Origin: Ulva prolifera
Lineage: Eukaryota > Chlorophyta > Ulvophyceae > Ulvales > Ulvaceae
Length of the DNA stretch: 64,000 bases
NCBI GenBank assembly: GCA_023078555.1
Contig: CM041197.1
Location: 8,588,842 to 8,652,841 of the forward strand
Direction: 5' to 3'
Program-made: the position numbers and the translations under genes
The notes under the pieces: model-generated
Told to the model about the DNA's origin: nothing
Databases searched by the model: none
The model's input: only the letters and a program-made list of their open reading frames with translations
Part shown: positions 22,731 to 34,800 of the stretch, one piece after another
Layout: each line of letters starts with the position of its first letter
How positions within the stretch are numbered: the stretch's first letter is position 1

Positions 22731-25420
22731 ATGTTTCGTGGAATCGTTCTTGCCGCTGCCGCTGTGGCCTGGTCACCTGTAGCAACATCTACATCTGCAC
22801 CTGCTCATGGCGAAGTCGAATTCGAGCATGGCATCTCCGTTGCTGCTTTCCTCGGCCCACGGCAGGAGTCTCAGACGCCACTAGACCTCGTGGATAACAC
22901 GGGCAGTCGGCGTCTCCTGCGATGGGTACGGTACCAGTGCTCGGTGATACACTCTCCCTTGTCGCAATGTGCCCACGTTCAGGCAAGAAACGCCGAATCA
23001 CTGAAGCAATTCGCCTCTTGGTGGCGTGATGTATATATCTCCTGGAGGTCTCATGTACATTCAGCACGTATGTCCTGCTGCATTGGGAGCCAGCGATTGA
23101 CGTCTGTCCTGTGCTCTTGCTGTGGTGCAATACGAAGGCTCCACCTGTTGATTTGTAGCTCACGTTTTGGCACATTATTTGAAAGGATTGCAGAATACAC
23201 CCTCTGAATGGTTTTGCATGTGGCTCTCTGCTGTCTGCTGTGTGGCATGCTAGTGGCCTTCGCTGGTCGTCTCGTTTCTCTGTGGCTTCGCTGCGCTGCT
23301 TTTGCACTTGTGTGCGCCAAGCCACAGAGAAAGACAGCAGATGTTTGATGCACAGATGTATCCCCCACATTCTGCCAGCACAAACTTCAAGCTTGAGCTT
23401 GGGTGCTCAATTCAGTTTGTTAGTCATGACTCATCTGAAGGCCTCTCTTGGTGACAGGTGTCATGCCTGGCTTCCAGTACCTCATGCCTGCCTGGACCAG
23501 GAGGAAACATTTGCATCCCCAGCTGTCAATATTCGATTACCTCATAGCTGTCAGCACCAGGTGGGAGCCTGGTGAACCAGAACAGTTTGGACAGTTTTGA
23601 CCTGCTTCAAACTCATCAGCAGCTGACTCTATCGTCCTCGTTGTGTCTGCACCCTGCCTCGTTATCGACTACCTGTGTCGTAGTGTGCTTTGCCTGTGCC
23701 AAGAACAGCCAAGCCGTGGTGCCCACCTGGCTGCATCGGTGTACGTGCCTTTTCACTCGCCTGCCCTTTTCACTCGCCCTGTCCCATGTAGTCTCTGATA
23801 TGATGTGTGCATCACATCAGTTGCCTGACACCTGTGGCTCCAATGCGTCTGTCACCTGACACTCGGTGGAACCATGACACCCAAGCAAGTGTGCCGTGTT
23901 GCACGTCAACGCTTAGGTGGCTGGGTTTTGATTATGTGTGGCGTTGTCGTTGTACCTCCCTTGCGCCTCGTGAGGGGGTCACGATGACCTTGGAGAGGCC
24001 GGCGGCACCTCCGGACACGAAACGAATCGAATCCGACACGAATCAAGCACGCGCTGTGTCACCTGAGGATATGCATACCTAAATGTACCTGATGCCTGGA
24101 GAGGCCGCCCCTGCTCTGTTGGCCTGCGTCGGGGCAGATTACCTAGCAATCGGGAGGTACATTGAGAGTTGCCAATGGGACGCCGCCTCGCGTTGAACTG
24201 TAGGCGGAGCCGCATATTCGGGTTATGTCTGTGAACTTGTGTACCCCACGGTTGCTGACGCTGCCTGTCGCATGCAGAGGTGGAACATGAACAACGGTAA
24301 CGAGGGGAATGAGGGCAACGAAGGCAACGAAGGGAATGAGGGCAACGAGGGGAACGAGGGCAAAAGGCGCAAAAAGAAGTCCAGAAGCAACAACGGAGAC
24401 GAGGGCAACGAAGGGAATGAGGGTAATGAAGGCAACGAGGGCAACGAAGGGAATGAGGGCAATGAAGGGAATGAGGGCAATGAAGGGAATGAGGGCAAGA
24501 CTCGCAAGCCGGCCCAGGTCCGCTCACGCGCCACGTCCAACCCGTCTGCTCCTTCCGACAACTCGAACGGCAGCGGCTCATGTGGGGACCCAATGGTCAA
24601 GCAGATGGTGTCGAAGGACAACAGCAAGCGCATCAGCAGCCTCTCTTGCAACCAGGAGCTCGGCAACATCGCCCTGACCTGGAGCAAGGGCCAGTGCCAG
24701 TATGCCCCCGCCCCACCCCTCCGCCCTGCTTGCTGCCCCTCCTCCTGTGTTGCCGCTGCACTCTGCTAGATTAATAACAACAGTCCTGCTGTGGTGGGGC
24801 TACGTGCTGAACAGTTGGCTGAGTGATATGGTGCGGCCATGTCCAAGCAGTGTGCTGATCACGAAGTCACCAAACAGTGACAGGGTCAGACAAAATACAG
24901 CCAAAGAGTCTCTTCCGGATCATCGGTCACACACACAGCCCCCTGCTGATCATCAGTGCTTGACTGCGTCCATGCTTCGTCACGGGGGCACAATGCTGCT
25001 TGCCTCGCCCACGTGTGCGCCTTGACCGATCGCTTGCGCGACATGGGTAGCAGTTCCGTGTATCCACGCGATCGCATCTGCGCAAGCGTGTCTGTCGGGG
25101 GGATCCTGCGGCTGGAGCTGCATGCGTGCGCGGGCGGGCGTCTGAATCGATCGCCGGTGTGCAGGGCCGGCGCGATCAGCCACAACGGCTTCGGCGGGCG
25201 CTGCGCACAGGCCGCGAACAAGGCGTGCGGCGAGAACGTGGCCTACAACCGCCCCCCGCAACTCGGTGAGACGGTGGAGGACACGCACCGCCGCTGGATG
25301 GAGTCGGACGGCCACCGCGCCAACATCCAGAACGAGGGCTTCAACATCGTCGGCTACGGCTGGCACGTCTGCAGTGGAGACGACCGGGTCTACTGGACCG
25401 GCTTCTTCGGCAAGAACTAG
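22731..25420 (+). CDS. Secreted CAP/SCP-domain protein with Asn-Glu-Gly repeat (copy 3)
   Basis: Three exons: 22731-22925, 24278-24699 and 25165-25420; intron 1 phase 0, intron 2 phase 2; 290 aa. Exon 1 codes for a signal peptide (GIVLAAAAVAWSPVATS) and a short linker that aligns loosely with copy 2 (VE..ISVA and a final LVDN/ALDN). The repeat is mostly NEG, split by a strongly basic insert, KRRKKKSRS, absent from the other copies. The CAP domain starts at SCGDP; H212, E229 and H256 are the conserved residues, and it ends WTGFFGKN. Intron 1 is long (1352 bp) compared with 226 and 416 bp in the paralogues. An alternative phase-2 splice (22930 to 24280) would also keep the frame, so the exon 1-2 junction is less certain than the rest. 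Confidence 0.8.
24299..24496 (+). repeat. 9-bp-unit coding minisatellite (NEG)
   Basis: AAY-GAR-GGS units in exon 2 of CAP copy 3, in two blocks either side of the basic KRRKKKSRS insert. Asn has replaced nearly all of the Asp seen in copy 1, lowering the negative charge. Confidence 0.85.
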
Positions 25421-26309
25421 GCAGCTTCATGCGTTGCTGGTGTTGCGTGTGGCTAGCACGCGGTCTGCTCTCGACGAGAAGCTAGCGTCTGGCCAAGGCA
25501 GTGGCGTGCAGCTGCACAAGATGAGTTGTGGCCGGCGACGTGGCCAGCATCTGCTGTGTGTGGTCTCGATGGTCAGGCGGGCCCGTCGTAGGCTCTGCGT
25601 GATGGTCGTGGGGGTGGGGGCCTGATCGGCTGGGGTCCATTGAGGACCCCAATGTGCGGCGTTCGAAGGTGCATGGAAGAGTTCTGTGCGAGTGCCGGTG
25701 CTGGCTGATGCTGCCTGGCGCCATGTGGGTGGGCAAGGAATGTGTTGACGTTGCCTGCACAGTGCACATCATCGTGCTGCGTGCGGTGCTGGGGTATATG
25801 GTGAGCGTTGCAGACGGAGACGTGTTGGTGAGGGGCGGCCCGTGAAGGCTGTGCATGTGACGAGAGGGTGTGCTTGAGGCCTGGCTCGGTCGGTGACAGT
25901 ATATTTGTTGAGTTCCAATCTGCGCATGCTCAGGCTGCTTTGGAAATTTCTTTTTGGTTTGAATGCGTGTACGATGTGGGAGTGTATCTCCCCAGAGCCT
26001 TTTTCCCCTGCTTGATAGGATAGCAGAGCATGACTGTCTGGTGTGTAAGCTGATCTGTGCATGTCTGCCTGGAAGGAGTCGGCCCTCGTGCATCAGCGGG
26101 GTGTAGTGAGTGCGGTGTGGATGGCGCGGTGGTCATCACGCGCTCTAGCAAGCACCATGGCTTCACATTTTCAGCAATGCTTGCCTGACATCTCAGCGGT
26201 GATTGATGCCTGAATTATACTTTTGCAAGGTATGACTCGGGTGTCGGAGTGGGATGCATCAAGGCAGGCCCTCCGTCTCTGTCCAACTTGATTGAGAACA
26301 GACTTGATG

Positions 26310-26336
26310 GGCCCTGATCAGATCGTGATCAGGGCC
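26310..26336. repeat. 11-bp inverted repeat, 5-bp loop
   Basis: GGCCCTGATCA / TGATCAGGGCC around GATCG. Perfect arms. It could be a small hairpin or a MITE remnant; no flanking duplication was found. Confidence 0.7.
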
Positions 26337-26790
26337 GTCAAGAATACTAACAATTGGCTTGGACAGAGCACTGACACTGCTTTTGCTGTCACTCCATGTT
26401 CCCCAGCGATATATGCTGAAACCGACGCATTGGTAGATTCTTCAGAGTCATTGATCCTGTTCACTTTTGCACTTGTTATGAGTCACACCGCTGGGGCAGC
26501 ACGATCAATGGGGCGCGCCATCAAACGCCCACGCTGCGACTGGAGCTGCTGCAGGGCAATGCAGGCCTGCCCAGGACCTTACAATGACTTGCAGAGCAAG
26601 TTTTGGGGCTCTGATTGTTCCGACGCCCACGCTGTACTGCCTCCATCTTGCATTGCTACCATGTTCAAGCTGCAAGGCTGCTGCGTTTTGAAGGCCTGGG
26701 GCATGTTGACAATGATGTCCTGCAACATGTGGTCCCGTACATTCAGAGTGGCCAATGTCCTCTTACGGGCACCGCTATGAAAATCCAGGG

Positions 26791-27294
26791 TCACTTGAGT
26801 AAACCTTTACATGCAGATTCCAGAGGCGTGCTATGTGCACAGGATGGCATATTGGCAGCCACACTTTGTTCAGGATGCTGCATTGTTGCTATGGACTTGC
26901 TACTGCAGCCAGTGGTGTGCTCGAGATTGCTCATTCGTCCCAACCCCTCACCTGCCAGACCTAGTATGCCGGCAGAAAATATGTTGATGATCAAGAAGCT
27001 GCTTACATGTATGTAAGTATCTGCGTATGCACTCAAACACAGCCACATCCATTTGGGCACTGACGACTCCGAAATCCGGGACCGAAAGAGCTCGTGAAGT
27101 CGCTGGGTCCTGTTGTGGGGGCCGAATGCCAGACCCTCGGTATGGTGGTCAGCTGTGGTACTTTCCGATCCACCTTGTGGCGAGTCAACAACAACGTTGA
27201 CCACCTTGCCAACCCCTGAAAGAAAAAGCCCATGCGGACTGTTCAACGCCGGACCACGCAGGCCCAAAGATCTCACCCCACACGCACCCTGCAA
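26791..27294 (-). CDS. Hypothetical coding segment, unrecognised
   Basis: An open frame of 167 codons on the minus strand with balanced composition, for example VGKVVNVVVDSPQGG and RTQRLHELFRSRISESS. A pyrimidine-rich TTTTTCTTTCAG lies just before the GVGKVV part, and a small TGCAG-to-GTGCGT exon-like block lies upstream at about 27286-27333. No family was recognised and the segment may be chance or a relic. The frame ends at a TGA at 26791-26793. Confidence 0.2.
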   Translation of the reverse strand: MQGACGVRSLGLRGPALNSPHGLFLSGVGKVVNVVVDSPQGGSESTTADHHTEGLAFGPHNRTQRLHELFRSRISESSVPKWMWLCLSAYADTYIHVSSFLIINIFSAGILGLAGEGLGRMSNLEHTTGCSSKSIATMQHPEQSVAANMPSCAHSTPLESACKGLLK

Positions 27295-28446
27295 CAGACA
27301 CTCGCCACCCCGGCAACAGGGTCCAAGGCAGCTGCCTGCAAACAGCCGCTACCGCAGACCGTCTACACTCGGGCCCATTCAGATCCATGCGATGGCCCCT
27401 CGAGGCCCAGGTCCTGCATTTAGGTGTGCATGCCCTGGCATGCCGGGCCGGCAACCAGCAGGCTGCAGTCGCCGCTGCGGCTGCATGCATGTTCACATGT
27501 ACGTCCGTGGCGCAGGTGTGCAGGTGGGCCGGTGGCGGCGGTGTCACGTTGTGAAGCTCGCGGTGCGATCTGCTGTGCCTTACATTACTTTTGGGCGGCC
27601 ACTGTCAACCAGGCCTACGGGTACAACATTTCGCCAAGCGTGCACTTCACTCAGGACAGGATCTGAATCAAGGTCAAACACAGAGTAGGCCAACGTGTGC
27701 ATGTCACCCACCTGACTGCGGGGAACCTGCCAACGCAAAAAAAAGGCTTCCAAGCCAAATGTAATCGTCCTGACAGTGACATTACAATTGATGTACCGTT
27801 GTGTGTGTGTGTGCTAAGTCTGAGGATCTTTGAGAGAACAATTACAACAGAAACAATCCCGGTGACGTGTCATACAACAAACCTCTTATTGTGAATACAC
27901 TAGTCTCGGGGTAACGTAATTCAGATGCCTCCTGTGTAATCACCTACGCCACTGTATATTGCGAGCGGCACACACCAGTGTGTCAATGTTGAAAGTGATA
28001 GCTCCAAAGAGTCATGTGAAGGACCAGGAAAAGAGCGCATGCAGGAGTGTCATTGTTCCAATTCATTCTATGGAGCCATATGTATCATGGAATCGCTGGG
28101 CACGAGTGCGTACACGTCATAGCTGCTGTCAGATGCGTTTACATGTTGAGCAATGGACACTCGTGAAGCTAGGGCCTCATCAGGCAAGAGTTCAGCTCAG
28201 CAGTAACTGATCAGTGCTTGCTAAGAGTCCACAAACGAAAACACCCAGCTGAAGTCGAAGCATAGTTCAAGTCATGCTGCTGCACAACAGCAACACAGCA
28301 TGTGACACGGAGGCCCGATGAATGCATGCCCATCTAATCACATCCAATGGCAATGTCGCGCAGCCAATAGCTCTTGGCCGTTCCTCTGAACGCACGTCAG
28401 CTGGACCATGACTATGTTGCATACAGCTCTGAAGCTGATGACCAGC

Positions 28447-29145
28447 TCAGATGACACCCTCTTCTTTAAGCTGCTTCATCGCTTCTTCCTCAGCCCAGTC
28501 GTAAACACCCATGCCTGTTTTGGCGTACACGGTGACAGTGCCAACGAAGGCAGTAATGGCGAACGTTGCCCAGCTGCATTCAAGAAATCACCTAAGTAGG
28601 CAGGTGAGAGTTCAGCTGTAAGGCAGTGTAGTGCAGATGTGGGGACCATTGCGGACTGTGTCAAGCCACCAGGCACAAGCTAGATAAAGCATGCTGTAAA
28701 TTGGTGCTTTGACAGCTGCTCTGCGATAGCAGCCATGTAGAGATGCCATGGTGCAGGTTCGTGAGCAGCCGTTTCTGTGTAGACAGGAATGTCAATGTGA
28801 TCATATTTATGAAGGCGTACTATGGCCCCTCCCAGCTCTCCCATTTCCTACTCTGGCCAGGAGGCGGAGGCGATTCATTGAATAGCAAACCATCCACTCG
28901 TTTCTGCGAGCCTTCTGACCAGAAGCCACCTTTCCAAGGGAGTCCGCCCCCTCTTGTCCTCGCTGCCGAGCTCAGGCAAGTCTGCAGAAACAGTCCAATA
29001 CCCCACTGGCGTTGAAGATCAGCAAAATACCGAAGCTTGACACCGTTGTTGGATATATTGGCGCGTGTTGTGAAGCTCCGTTCACCATGATCGCGATAGT
29101 GAGGATCGTGAGTCGCACCTGTACGCTTCTCCGCAGCACCGACAT
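28447..29145 (-). CDS. Mitochondrial complex I ESSS (NDUFB11-type) subunit
   Basis: Three exons read on the minus strand: 29145-29119, 28981-28821 and 28573-28447; 104 aa; phase 0 then phase 2. Residues 1-22 are basic and Ser/Arg-rich, as in a mitochondrial presequence. LFNESPPPPGQSRKWESWEGP (begins at residue 42) corresponds, from memory, to the conserved pre-membrane segment of plant ESSS proteins. One transmembrane helix follows (residues 64-80), then an acidic tail (DWAEEEAMKQL). The subunit belongs to the membrane arm of NADH:ubiquinone oxidoreductase. Donors are GTGCGA and GTACGC, and both acceptors are TGCAG. It sits head-to-head with QCR9. Gene structure is well supported by phase; the family name rests on the motif and topology and needs a database match. 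Confidence 0.75.
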
Positions 29146-29595
29146 GATGCTTACGGGTTTGCGAGTAGAAAGAGGTTTCACGACCCTGCTGTGCTGTACG
29201 TGGATCTGAAGGCTACCGTAGAGTGGGCAAGCAGCAGCTGGACACCTAGATTGCGATGCAGACCCACCGTTTGGTTTTTCATCGACACCACATCCCATGT
29301 GGTCCCCAACCGCACGTCGTACTGGACATCACCAAAAGAGTGCATCCGCCCCAGCATTCTTGACGCGGCCGGGCTCGGACATCCCACGGCATGCATGCTG
29401 GCTGTGACACCGCAATTCATCGTTGTGCCGCTTGGCTGCGGTCTGCGAGAAACTCCCCGATTGCATACATTACTTGGTAGGCAAGCGATTGCAAGTTTCT
29501 TACCTCCGACGCTGTAACACCGACTGCTGAGCATTGACCGGCACGATTTGTTCCGATATTTCAGCTACGTCAAGCCTCCCGCTTGGACTGCAATC
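29146..29595. promoter_or_regulatory. Shared intergenic region of the divergent ESSS and QCR9 genes
   Basis: Only 450 bp separate the two start codons, which point away from each other. It must hold both 5' UTRs and both promoters, so it is a candidate bidirectional promoter for two nuclear respiratory-chain genes. No specific factor site was recognised. An open frame of about 110 codons crosses it but overlaps both gene starts and is judged a shadow. Confidence 0.6.
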
Positions 29596-31856
29596 ATGTT
29601 TGAAACATTTTATCAGGTACGGTAATTTGTTTGGGCTTGAGAGGTGATTGTATAGTCCGGCACACTCTTCTTCCGGCTCTAACTGTATAGTTTGCAGACC
29701 ATCATGAGGCGGTCAAGCCTATACGTGGGATTCATCCTCGTTGGAAGTTACTTTGGGGAAAAGGTGGGCTATGTGATGCCTTCGTTCTGTGATCTTGTAG
29801 TTTGCAGGTACCACTCATGCAGAGGTCTGGTTTGGTTTGCAGGCTCTGCACGGGACCTTTGATTCTGCATGGGAGCAGAGGAATCAAGGGGTATGCCTCA
29901 CAGCTCAACATAGTCAAGTGCTTGCTCTAAATGCCGGTGTCATATCGTCTCACCTTGCATATGGCAAATGTTTCTGTTTTTTTGCACCTTCATAGCATCC
30001 ACAGGCGGTCCATCCACACACACTAAGGCTGCACCAATCACACCAGGCCGTCGCTGTCGTCCTGCCGATGTTGAATTTATATCGTTCCAGTCTTATGCTG
30101 GTGACCTAAGCTGTTGTGATCTTCCGGACGCTGGCGTGTTGATGTTGGCATCACGGTGAACATCCAAGCCCACTTGCAGATATTGGAATGTAGAACATGA
30201 TTTTCTTGCACACAAGTCCAGTGGATCGGAATGGTCTCCTGCATGGAATAATCGAAGTACTCAGGGTGACTGCATCGTCTGCAAGCACTACCACCGAACC
30301 ACCGCCTGTATGGTGAACAGTTCTCCATCGAGTGCACCACATCTGCACAGGGTGATAGACACCATCGAGCAAAGACACAGTGCCTCGTTATATCTGCCAA
30401 GACAAATCGAAAGGGCACTTCAGGCGCCTGATTCCTGCGACATTGACCTTTGTCAGTGGTTGCCACATTGAAAAGACACTATCACACATTAGGCTTCGTG
30501 TATCTGGCAGGTACTATCTGCCTATTGTCACCTCGCTCTCCTGCAGTGTTGGGTGTCACGCAATGGCCATCTTGCTGCAGACACGTTCGTCGTGTCATGT
30601 CTTTTTCAGTGGATGCTTGACAAGCTGGTTTCAGCGCTGAGCTGCACACGCTTGGGTCAGCAATCAATGCGTGTTTCGCTGAAAGTTTCATCACCATTAG
30701 TCGGAAGACGACCGGCTTTGATGTGCATGGCCGGCATATTCGCGGTGTACCCATCACAGACTTTGCCTTGCAAACCTGTCTAACATTGTGGATGTGAAGA
30801 GGCTTTCTCAGCAAAGTGGGCCTGTGCACGGCCGTGCACCGATCCACCTGAGTGATACTGCTGAACACTGCTGAGCATGTTGCCTTGCTGGTTGCAGAGA
30901 TTGCACATTGACCGCAATCACAGCACGGGGGTCACACATGCACACTGGTGGCAATCCTTGCCAAAAGCAAATTGTTTGCAATGCATTCGTCTGGGCAGCT
31001 GGCACGGGTGCACTTCTTGTTGGTGCTAGCATTCCGTCTGTCACAGTCTCGCACCAATCATCCTTGGATCACGCACCTTGCTCCACAGTGATAGAGTGTA
31101 GAGACACCAGCATTACCACAGTCGGCAATCGAGCACCATTATCTCGAGACACACGCCGCCCACCCATTCCACAACACGCCAGCGTGACACAGTCATCACC
31201 TTAATAGCCACTTCGTATACACCTCGTGTGTGTGCCTAGTGTCTGGTGCGTTGGGCCATGCAGCACCATCCCTCTCATTTGGGATGAGCAACAGAGCTTT
31301 CTGCAGAATGTGACACGTATCATAAGTGTTCAGTCTGATGTGGTCGAACAGAAAGGCATCCTACAGAATGCAGCAATTCGACATCCAATCGTGCGTGCAC
31401 GTCATCATGGGACCGATTTCACGTGCGCTTCAGGGAATCGAAACACCCGGGTGTGATCGCTTTGCTCAGCACAGGTGGATGTCGTTTGGATTGTGTGGGG
31501 CTGCCTGGAGCGGGTTCTCAGGTGCATGTATGCTTCGGCAAATGGTCCCGGTCATCCAGAGGTGTCAAGGTCCGGTATGAAGACGGCTAAGTAAATTCAA
31601 ATTGGCTCTACTTCACACCTGGCATGCAAGATGTGCACACTTTCTGCAGGACCTTCTGCAGAGCCTGCAACGAAACTCAGACAGTCCACCATGACACAGC
31701 AAGGATACGGCTATGAACTCAGTCATACATGCTATTGCATACAGCATCAGTGCGCGTCGTTTTCTTTACTGCCTTCATTCCTTTCCAACACTGTCTTGAC
31801 ATGTGCAGAAGCTCTTTCACCAGTTGACCTTACCAGAAGGCGAGGATGATGAGTAG
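29596..31856 (+). CDS. QCR9: Cytochrome bc1 complex (complex III) subunit 9, QCR9 type
   Basis: Four tiny exons, all phase 0: 29596-29616, 29698-29763, 29843-29890 and 31809-31856; 60 aa. The protein reads MFETFYQ, TIMRRSSLYVGFILVG, SYFGEK, ALHGTFDSAWEQRNQG and KLFHQLTLPEGEDDE. This follows the plant QCR9 pattern (LYK-LMRRNSVYV, a single membrane helix, then a W-ER-N-GK motif and acidic end). The family is a small single-span inner-membrane subunit needed for assembly of ubiquinol-cytochrome c reductase. Acceptors are all TGCAG; donors are GTACGG, GTGGGC and GTATGC. The last intron is 1.9 kb, far longer than the whole coding sequence. The last exon was found by the expected GK junction and splice motif, so it is slightly less certain than the first three. 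Confidence 0.82.
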
Positions 31857-34800
31857 GTGTCAATGGCCCTGCCTGTTGGTGGGGATGAAGACAAGCTAGC
31901 CCTCGACCAACAGGATTGAGACATGCAGCAGCGGTGTCACCGTCTGGCGTTATCAGTCGTCACGGCTGATGTTCTACACACCAACCTTCCTGGCCGCGAG
32001 GATAAATTGTGTGCACTTGCGGACTCCATTGCACCAAGTGGCAGCACATGTTTGTTGTAGAACACGCGGGATTACACATCAAGTGCAATGGAACCATTTG
32101 CAGTTGTTTTCATCACACCAAAGTCTGACTCGCTTGTTCTCCTCAACGCTTGTTGTGACCTCATGTGTGTTTGCAATGGCGTGCTCACACTGGCAGCTTC
32201 TATCGATGCACGCAGACCGAAGCCATGCTGTGCAGCCCAAGCAAAATAATTTGTTTGAACATGTTGTAACAAGGTAGCAAAGTGCGAAACGCAAACGTGT
32301 CCGCTCTTGCGCTTCTCATCTCATACTGCGTGTGTGCATGGTGTGCACATAGGAGGTGAGGAAGTCCTCGCCGCATCGCATGATTCGCACTCTGAGTCCC
32401 GCCATCAACAAATTGAATCCTCCATCACCATGCCGTCCTCAGCGTGCGCAGGACCTGGCATTCTGCGCTGTAGAACACCTGGATATGCACTTTCTCAGAC
32501 GGGCCCGCTCACATTCAAATGGAGACTCAATTGGACTACCTGATTTTTCCAGAGCTGCGAAAGCTACGCGTTGCACCCTAGTACCTCGAGCACGATCTGA
32601 TTGGTGACCAGTGGTCAACCACCCTTTGGGCGGAAACCTGCCACAGATTTCTTGATCGTCAGTGATAATTTGATAACGAAGAAGCTAAGCAATGTGTGCA
32701 TGTAATGTCTAAATGCATGTATTGTAGACCACAAATTTCGTGACAGACTGCCGATTTCCGTCAGGATGGTTTCCCACGGCGTCGACCTCGCCAAGGAGCA
32801 CTAGATGGGCCATGAGGTAAGCATGCGGCAGGGGTAGTGACCACAACCATCCAGTGTCGGTCCCACGAATCCCAACAATGAGTTGCTATGGAGTGGACCC
32901 GGCCCAGTTGTTGACGCCCTGGAGAGCGCTGGTGCAGCGAGACGGACGGACTGATTGTGTGGGACAGCCACAGGCGAATGCCTGCAGGCTTGCAGGCGGG
33001 CCACGATGTTCTGTGTGCCCGTTTGCGATGTCAGCTCATCGCTGAAGGAATTGTGTGGGATCTGATGGATGTTTCGTAACCACGCGGACCCGTCACGCTG
33101 ACCAGCAATGGATCACTGCTGGCTCACTGCAACGGTTTTTTGTATTACCTCTACGCCTACCCAGCACCCGGCGCCATGTAATGTCTCAGACCATCTGTAC
33201 AATGGTTAATTCGCTTATAAACATCGAGTGGTCACGTCTCCGGGCGCACATGGCAGAGGCACTGACGGTGTTGCTTCCGGCAGCCACAAGTGTACGTGAC
33301 AATTGCAGTGGCGCCGAGCACATGCCGAAAGGCAATGTAAATAAACACATGATGAGAATACAGCTGGCCAGATACGTTCGGCGCCCGTATGCACATGGCA
33401 TGCGCTTGCAAGCGTTGCATTCAGCAGCGAAACGGCACATGCGCGAGATGTCGGGAAAATGAGCAGCCTCTAAATTCGAACAGCCTATTCGCTTGCAGCG
33501 CAGCAGCCTATAAGTGCCTATCCGAAACAATTAATTGTTGAAATCGCTTCACCCAGTGTCGGGTTGTGCCGCTCGGCATGGTGTTGGCATTTCGTGTGTG
33601 TCGAAGCCGCGGCGAGAAGAGATCCGTCTGCAGCGCACAGCCTCTTTCATGCCGCGACAATGCGAATGTGTAGAACTCAAATTGATTTTATCTGTTGAAC
33701 GATTATACATGCTTGTTGTGCTGTCTGGCCCAGGGAGCTGCTCATCCCAAGCGCGCCGCAGTCATTACGTCGTTGAAGGGGCAAATCGCCATCCCCAAGC
33801 GCAGATTTTCTTTAGTATGGTACGATGCGGCTCATTTGACTCTTGTCGTGCTGGTCGAGCCAGGTGACTGGCCGCAAACTGTCTACCAGACTATGCAGTA
33901 GTCCTGATCCGCAGCACGCGATGTATAAAGCAAGACACGTGTTACACAGACCTTTCCATCAATAAGATGATCTTGAATCTTTGACTGTCCGGTGAAAGCC
34001 ACGCTCGCAGATGGTTTTTCTCGCGCAGTGCACTCGCTTTCTCGCCAAAACCCAGGGCGACCACATATTACTTATTTAAGTATAAAGTTTGTCATATTTA
34101 CCCATTGTGGTGGTGTTCTGTGTAAGGTCCTGCCCTTCAGTGGAACTCAACATGTGTCGCGTTCGATATCTCTCACAATGGCTGCAAGCAAAGAGCAATC
34201 ACCAGAACTGGATAATCCTCTGTTGCACCAGATCGCTTCGCATCGGGGCACAGCTTGAAGCTTCAGCTGTCTCATCTTGTTTATGAAAGTCTGAATGCGT
34301 GCTGCTGCAGCGCGTTGTTTCATCTGCTCGCAGCTGCCTGTCCTGGCATCTCGAGCCACAAACAAACGGAAACCCTCCTTTTTCTATATACGGCGCCGTT
34401 ATGCAAACTCCGGCTGCTTTGTTAACATTTGAATTGCTTACACCATGCACGTGTGTACCTTTTTTAGTCGTTTAGTCATGCCCCGCGCTATGTTGCCTTG
34501 TTCACGTCCGTCTTGCTGTCGTCCTTGCGGCAAACACGTGCCAGGCAAACATTCAATTTTTCAGTTGCTGCATGCCAGCATGCTGTGTACGTCGGAATGC
34601 CGTTGAGGTTGTGTTTCTGTGAGTCCGCCACCTCACTCACTGCGTAGGACACATCCACCAGCTGGCGATCAGTGTCGGCTCGCTTGTTTTCTTCAATGCT
34701 AACAACGTTGCCGAGGACAATCATTACATGTAATAACAACATCGCCCGCAGCGGAATCGGTTCGCACAGCGCTTCGTGTATAGCTGAAACGTGTGTCCTC

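Larger units (their letters stand above)
25421..28446. other. Intergenic between CAP copy 3 and the ESSS gene
   Basis: Contains an inverted repeat at 26310-26336 and one coding-like open frame on the minus strand (26791-27294), listed separately. Nothing else recognised. Confidence 0.45.

Noticed and set aside
22932-22945. Possible hAT end CAGTGCTCGG near the first exon of CAP copy 3
   Set aside because: No inverted partner and no 8-bp duplication nearby; the same 8-mer also occurs in the satellite by chance.
34488-34742. 84-codon minus-strand frame (IEENKRADTDRQLVDVSYAV)
   Set aside because: Protein-like, and an upstream TGCAG exists, but no start or partner exon was found and it would need upstream exons overlapping the start of the plus-strand gene. 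A weakly similar stretch near 32130 suggests a relic repeat.
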